From the NCBI RefSeq assembly GCF_022965805.1, contig NW_027331376.1, forward strand, positions 62,001-126,000: 64,000 nt of DNA. Direction: 5' to 3'. Of the stretch, positions 58,640 through 64,000 are shown one piece after another. The notes under the pieces are model-generated. The model was not told where the DNA came from and made no database searches. It saw nothing but the letters and a program-made list of their open reading frames with translations. Numbering within the stretch: the first letter of the stretch is position 1; each line of letters starts with the position of its first letter. Made by a program: the position numbers and the translations under genes. This DNA comes from Primulina eburnea. Lineage: Eukaryota; Streptophyta; Magnoliopsida; Lamiales; Gesneriaceae.

Positions 58640-60823
58640 TGTTATGGGGACCCGGACGCTGATCTGTCTTACTAATCATCTTTGGGATTTAATTATCAAT
58701 TAAGATAAAACAGGGTCTAAAAAAATTTTCATTTTAACTAAGAACTGCGGAAGGTAATGGAATCTATCTAATATACATTTCTATATATAACATACATTTC
58801 AGTATTAAAAGTACAATAATGTACAACCATTTAATCTAAGGTTCAACTACTAAAGTTCTAGTAGTAAATTCCAAGTCTACTGTAAGTCCGGAATCACCAC
58901 GCTAATTCGTTATTCTCTTATCATCATCTTGACCCTGATCCTGCCCCACCTGCCGTCATGCACACATACAAAACAAGACGACAGCCGGATAACTCCGGTG
59001 AGAACAAATCCCAGTATAAAACATGGTAAGCATGTATATAAACAAACTAATTCATAAAACATGTCAAAGAAAACCCTTAGATTTCATAAGCTATGAAATC
59101 TAATCAGGACAAGCATGCAACTCAGATCAGATAAACATGCCTCGAAACAATCTTAATCATAATACATGCTAGCACACTGAAAGCAATAATGATGGGTCCC
59201 ATGGTCTAGGAGCCACATCCACATGCGTATGCAATCCTAATCAAATCATGTCTAGACTCGACTCGATCTACAACTCTAAGGATCCCGGGGTGAATAAGAC
59301 GTCACTGGCTGTCACCTACCCACCACTCGAGGTGCTGTACGTCTTATTCATAGACTTCGGCCTGATCTGTATCCGCATCTACAAAGGGGCGGTGATCTTC
59401 CCCAGAGCTGTGATATCGCCGAACGTCTAGAGTCTGCCTGATCTCCAGACTGTCCTATCTTAATGCATGAATAACAATCTATAATCATAGCATAATCATA
59501 TAAAAACATAATAAGAGTATAGTATGTGATTTATTGGGCAACTCAACGCGATCTCAATTGAGTTGTTCTTCCCGAATATCACATGAATTATACCTTTATC
59601 TTCCCCGTCCGAGGAAGACGAAGTCTCGAAGTCGAATTTGTCCATATCTGATCTGAAATGACAAGAATAATACACTGTATCAATGTGTAGCTCAAAACAC
59701 AATCTGTTCTGATCAATACCCAATTCAGAAATAAATCTGATCACATCAACAATATCACGAGATAACAGAAACCAATACTGAATCTGATCAATCTGTACCA
59801 ACTGATGTTTAGACGGCATAATACTACAGTCTTGTAACCCCGTTAGTCTTAACATCACAATTATAATACCAGACTTCGAAATCAATACTGATACAAATGA
59901 TAATCTCAATATCTGTACACTCTGAATCGATAATAACACAATTCTGATATCAACTCTAAATCAAATTATTTCTGAAAATCATAAAAATTCCATAAACACT
60001 CTGTTTCTAAATCTGACTTCGATTCTACAATATCTACGGCAGTAGAAACATCATATCTGAATCATATGAAATTCTGACAATATCATAAATTCAAATCTTG
60101 TCTAAACGTAATAAAACTTACGTCCTTGCGTAGCCTGCGTTGATAGGAACACAGTACCGAAGTCGGATTTCAATTTGGATCAATGATTTGCTCGTAAATC
60201 AAATTTTAAAGAAAAGAGCAAAGCTTTTCCTCAACTCTCGTTTTCTTCCTGCCCCAAAGTCTGAAGGTTTGCATGTGAATCTATATATATATATTGCATG
60301 CTACTCATACGTGTCAATTCCGAAATTCGCCACAAACCACTCGCGCATATGCGCGCGCATTCTCGCGCATATGCGCGAGACTCTCGGCCTCGCCCCACGC
60401 TGCTCGCGCATGTGCGCGCAGCGCTCTGTTCTGCTTCCGAGGCTACTGGAGTGCTCGCGCATGTGCGCGCGTTCCTTCGCGCATGTGCGCGCCAGACGCT
60501 GGACCATCTGCGCATGTGCGCGCCACCAGCTGCGCATGTGCGCGCAAGCCCCTGTACCCTGCGCGCATGTGCGCGCATCGTTGCCGCGCATGTGCGCGCG
60601 TGTTGCTGGCCCGCTCCGCGCATGTGCGCGCAATACTTCGCGCATGTGCGCGGGGTTCTTTCTTGGCACACACATTTCACACCTTTTTCATGTATTCTAG
60701 TCCGATCCGTCCCGTCTATAATTATCGCGATTACTTCAATAAATCATCCCAGATTAATCTCAGATTACAGTAATCGTATCCAAATCATTTCAGATTACGG
60801 TAATTAAATTCTCGGGCATTACA
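58640..60823 (-). repeat. 5' LTR of TR-GAG copy 2 (2184 bp)
   Basis: Same length and apparently the same sequence as 25876-28059, including the 11-unit minisatellite (about 60340-60654) and the TATA-like run near 60281-60294. Confidence 0.93.
60340..60654. repeat. U3 minisatellite of GCGCATRTGCGC palindromes, copy 2 5' LTR
   Basis: Eleven palindromes, matching 27576-27890, upstream of the TATA-like run on the minus strand. Confidence 0.88.
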
Positions 60824-63800
60824 CGTGCTATTCTTAAAAAGAACTTGGAATGACATTTCTATGGACTTTATTTTGGGGTTGCCTAGGACTAAGAAGGGGA
60901 GAGATTCTATTTTTGGATTACTTTATGGGCTAAACTTTGCACAATAAACTTTGGGTACACTTTCGCGTGCTATTCTTAAAATAACTTGGATTGACATTTC
61001 TATGAACTTTATTTTGGGGTTGCCTAGGACTAAGAAGGGGAGGGATTATATTTATGGATTACTTTATGGGCTAAACTTTGCACAATATTGTTGTATCTAC
61101 TATAAAAAGGGGAGGGATTATATTTATGGATTAGTTTATGGGCTAAACTTTGCACAATAAAGTTGTAATCTACTACTTGTCATCCTCAAACGGATGGACA
61201 AACTGAAGTTGTAAATAGAACTTTCGGAACAATTTTGCGTGCTATTCTTAAAAGAACTTAGATTGACATTTCTATGGACTTTATTTTGGGGTTGCCTAGG
61301 ACTAAGAAGGAGAGGGATTCTATTTTTGGACTACTTTATGGGCTAAACTTTGCACAATAAAGTTGTAATCTACTATTTGTCATCCTCAAACGGATGGACA
61401 AACTGAAGTTGTCAATAGAACTTTGGGTATATTTTTGCGTGCTATTCTTAAAAAGATCTTGGATTGACATTTCTATGGACTTTATTTTTGGGTTGCCTAG
61501 GACTAAGAAGGGGAGGGATTCTTTAAAGAACTTGGATTGACATTTCTATGGACTTTATTTTGGGGTTGCCTAGGACTAAGAAGGGGAGGGATTATATTTT
61601 TGGATTACTTTATGGGCTAAACTTTGCACAATAAAGTTGTAATCTAATACTTGTCATCTTCAAACAGATGGACAAACTGAAGTTGTCAATAGAACTTTTG
61701 GGTACACTTTTGCGTGCAATTCTAAAAAAGAACTTGGAATGACATTTCTATGTACTTTATTTTGGGGTTGCCTAGAACTAAGAAGGGGAAGGATTCTATT
61801 TTTGGATTACTTTATGGGCTAAACTTTCCACAATAAACTTTGGGTACACTTTCGCGTGCTATTCTTAAAAGAACTTGGATTGACATTTCTATGGACTTTA
61901 TTTTGGGGTTGCCTAGGACTAAGAAGGGGAGGGATTCTATTTATGGATTACTTTATGGGCTAAACTTTGCACAATAAAGTTGTAATCTACTACTTGTCAT
62001 CCTCAAACGGATGGACAAACTGAAGTTGTAAATAGAACTTTGGGAACACTTTTGCGTGCTATTCTTAAAAGAACTTGGATTGACATTTCTATGGACTTTA
62101 TTTTGGGGTTGCCTAGGACTAAGAAGGGGAGGGATTCTATTTATGGATTACTTTATGGGCTAAACTTTGCACAATAAAGTTGTAATCTACTACTTGTCAT
62201 CCTCAAACGGATGGACAAACTGAAGTTGTAAATAGAACTTTGGGAACACTTTTGCGTGCTATTCTTAAAAAGAACTTAGATTGACATTTCTATGGACTTT
62301 ATTTTGGGTTGCCTTGGACTAAGAAGGGGAGGGATTATATTTATGGATTACTTTATGGGCTAAACTTTGCACAATAAAGTTGTAATCTACTACTTGTCAT
62401 CCTCAAACGGATGGACAAACTGAAGTTGTCAATAGAACTTTGGGTACACTTTTGCGTGCTATTCTTAAAAAGAACTTGGATTGACATTTCTATGGACTTT
62501 ATTTTACTTTGGGAACACTTTTGCGTGCTATTCTTAAAAGAACTTGGATTGACATTTCTATGGACTTTATTTTGGGGTTGCCTAGGACTAAGAAGGGGTG
62601 GGATTCTATTTATGGATTACTTTATAGGCTAAACTTTGCACAATAAAGTTGTAATCTACTACTTGTCATCCTCAAACGGATGGACAAACTGAAGTTGTAA
62701 ATAGAACTTTGGGAACACTTTTGCGTGCTATTCTTAAAAAGAACTTGGATTGATATTATTATGGACTTTATTTTGGGGCTGCCTATAGACTAAGAAGGGA
62801 AGGGATTCTATTTTTGGATTACTTTATGGGCTAAACTTTGCACAATATTGTTGTAATCTACTACTTGTCATCCTCAAACGGATGGACAAACTGAAGTTGT
62901 CAATAGAACTTTGGGTACACTTTTGCGTGCTATTCTTAAAAAGAACCTGGATTGACATATCTATGGACTTTATTTTGGGGTTGCCTAGGACTAAGAAGGG
63001 GAGGGATTCTATTTTTGGATTACTTTATGGGCTAAACTTTGCACAATAAAGTTGTAATCTACTACTTGTCATCCTCAAACGGATGGACAAACTGAAGTTG
63101 TCAATAGAACTTTTGGGTACACTTTTGCGTGCTATTCTTAAAAAGAACTTGGAATGACATTTCTATGGACTTTATTTTGGGGTTTCCTAGGACTAAGAAG
63201 GGGAGGGATTCTATTTTTGGATTACTTTATGGGCTAAACTTTGCACAATAAACTTTGGGTACACTTTCGCGTGCTATTCTTAAAAGAACTTGGATTGACA
63301 TTTCTTTGGACTTTATTTTGGGGTTGTCTAGGACTAAGAAGGGGAGGGATTATATTTATGGATTACTTTATGGGCTAAACTTTGCACAATATTGTTGTAA
63401 TCTACCACTTGTCATCCTCAAACGGATGGACAAACTGAAGTTGTAAATAGAACTTTGGGAACACTTTTGCGTGCTATTCTTAAAAGAACTTGGATTGACA
63501 TTTCTATGGACTTTATTTTGGGGTTGCCTAGGACTAAGAAGGGGAGGGATTCAATTTATGGATTACTTTATGGGCTAAACTTTGCACAATAAAGTTGTAA
63601 TCTACTACTTGTCATCCTCAAACGGATGGACAAACTGAAGTTGTAAATAGGACTTTGGGAACACTTTTGCGTGCTATTCTTAAAAGAACTTGGATTGACA
63701 TTTCTATGGACTTTATTTTGGGGTTGCCTAGGACTAAGAAGGGAAGGGATTCTATTTTTGGATTACTTTACGGGCTAAACTTTGCTCCATATAGTTGTAA

Positions 63801-64000
63801 TCTACTACTTTTCATCCTCAAACGGATGGACAAACTGAAGTTGTCAATAGAACTTTGGGTACACTTTTGCGTGCTATTCTTAAAAAGAATATGGATTGAC
63901 ATTTCTATGGACTTTATTTTGGGGTTGCCTAGGACTAAGAAGGGGAGGGATTCTATTTTTGGATTACTTTATGGGCTAAACTTTGCACAATAAAGTTGTA
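60824..64000 (+). repeat. Satellite block 4: integrase-derived tandem array, runs off the window
   Basis: About 16 monomer equivalents, same phase and order of variants as 28060-30767 but with the TTTATTTTACTTTGGGAAC variant (near 62500) retained. Rare differences from copy 1 include AAAAAGATC near 61453 against AAAAATATC near 28688. The array continues beyond the window. Open frames 60951-61160, 62411-62632, 63255-63446 and 63655-63993 are monomer fragments. Confidence 0.93.

Larger units (their letters stand above)
53245..60823 (-). mobile_element. TR-GAG-like non-autonomous element, copy 2 (7579 bp)
   Basis: Same structure, same flanks and same total length as 20481-28059, at offset 32764. 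The right half (from about 56 kb) appears identical to copy 1. The left half carries small indels, for example an extra T in CACAATTTATAATACC near 54462, an altered GGCAGTAGTAGAACATC near 54640 and one C lost from the polypurine tract. It arose by duplication of the array segment (inference from the shared flanks). Confidence 0.9.
51380..64000. repeat. Segmental duplication, copy 2
   Basis: Second copy of about 18600-30767. It has a TR-GAG element of the same length and the same flanking monomers, which shows that the element was copied with the array rather than inserted twice. It retains 469 bp of satellite (about 62043-62511) missing from copy 1. Small indels cluster before about 56 kb. 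Confidence 0.85.

Overview
This window is repeat-dense plant nuclear heterochromatin. I see no ordinary host gene, tRNA, rRNA or CRISPR array. The evidence for a plant (probably a dicot; I cannot go further) is the set of Ty3/gypsy chromovirus retrotransposons of Tekay/Del type, with TGGTATCAGAGC primer-binding sites matching plant initiator-Met tRNA and C-terminal chromodomain-like tails.

Layout. About 1-930 is AT-rich sequence that looks like the end of an unrelated LTR. It is fused to a 5'-truncated Tekay-type element (element A, + strand; pol to 3804, 3' LTR 3845-5350). From 5351 to the end of the window runs one head-to-tail satellite array, about 36 kb in total, in four blocks: 5351-8472, 15953-20480, 28060-53244 and 60824-64000. 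The blocks are separated by retrotransposons inserted into the array on the minus strand: one complete Tekay-type element (element B, 8473-15952, TSD GATTC) and two copies of one gag-only, TR-GAG-like non-autonomous element (20481-28059 and 53245-60823, flanking repeat CGTGC).

The most interesting object is the satellite. Its basic monomer is 200 bp and is assembled from two pieces of a Ty3/gypsy integrase core. One piece carries the first catalytic Asp ([14 protein letters not shown]) and the other carries the catalytic Glu ([19 protein letters not shown]). The middle of the domain, including the second Asp, is deleted, and the product is tandemly repeated. The source lineage differs from elements A and B, whose equivalent motif is STAYHPQ. 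Variant monomers form a higher-order repeat of about 3.7 kb that reads straight through the insertions. Inside block 3 there is a 7.2-kb super-repeat, and there are tracts of almost identical 200-bp monomers that look recently amplified.

Chronology (inference): integrase deletion and tandem amplification; higher-order repeat formation; insertion of element B and the TR-GAG element (LTR pairs differ by under 1% by eye); then a duplication of at least 12 kb at about 32.76 kb offset that copied the TR-GAG element with its flanking array. Regions around 36-46 kb and 51-56 kb carry many single-base indels compared with their copies, which suggests imperfect long-read consensus there. Fine-scale claims in those intervals should be treated with caution.
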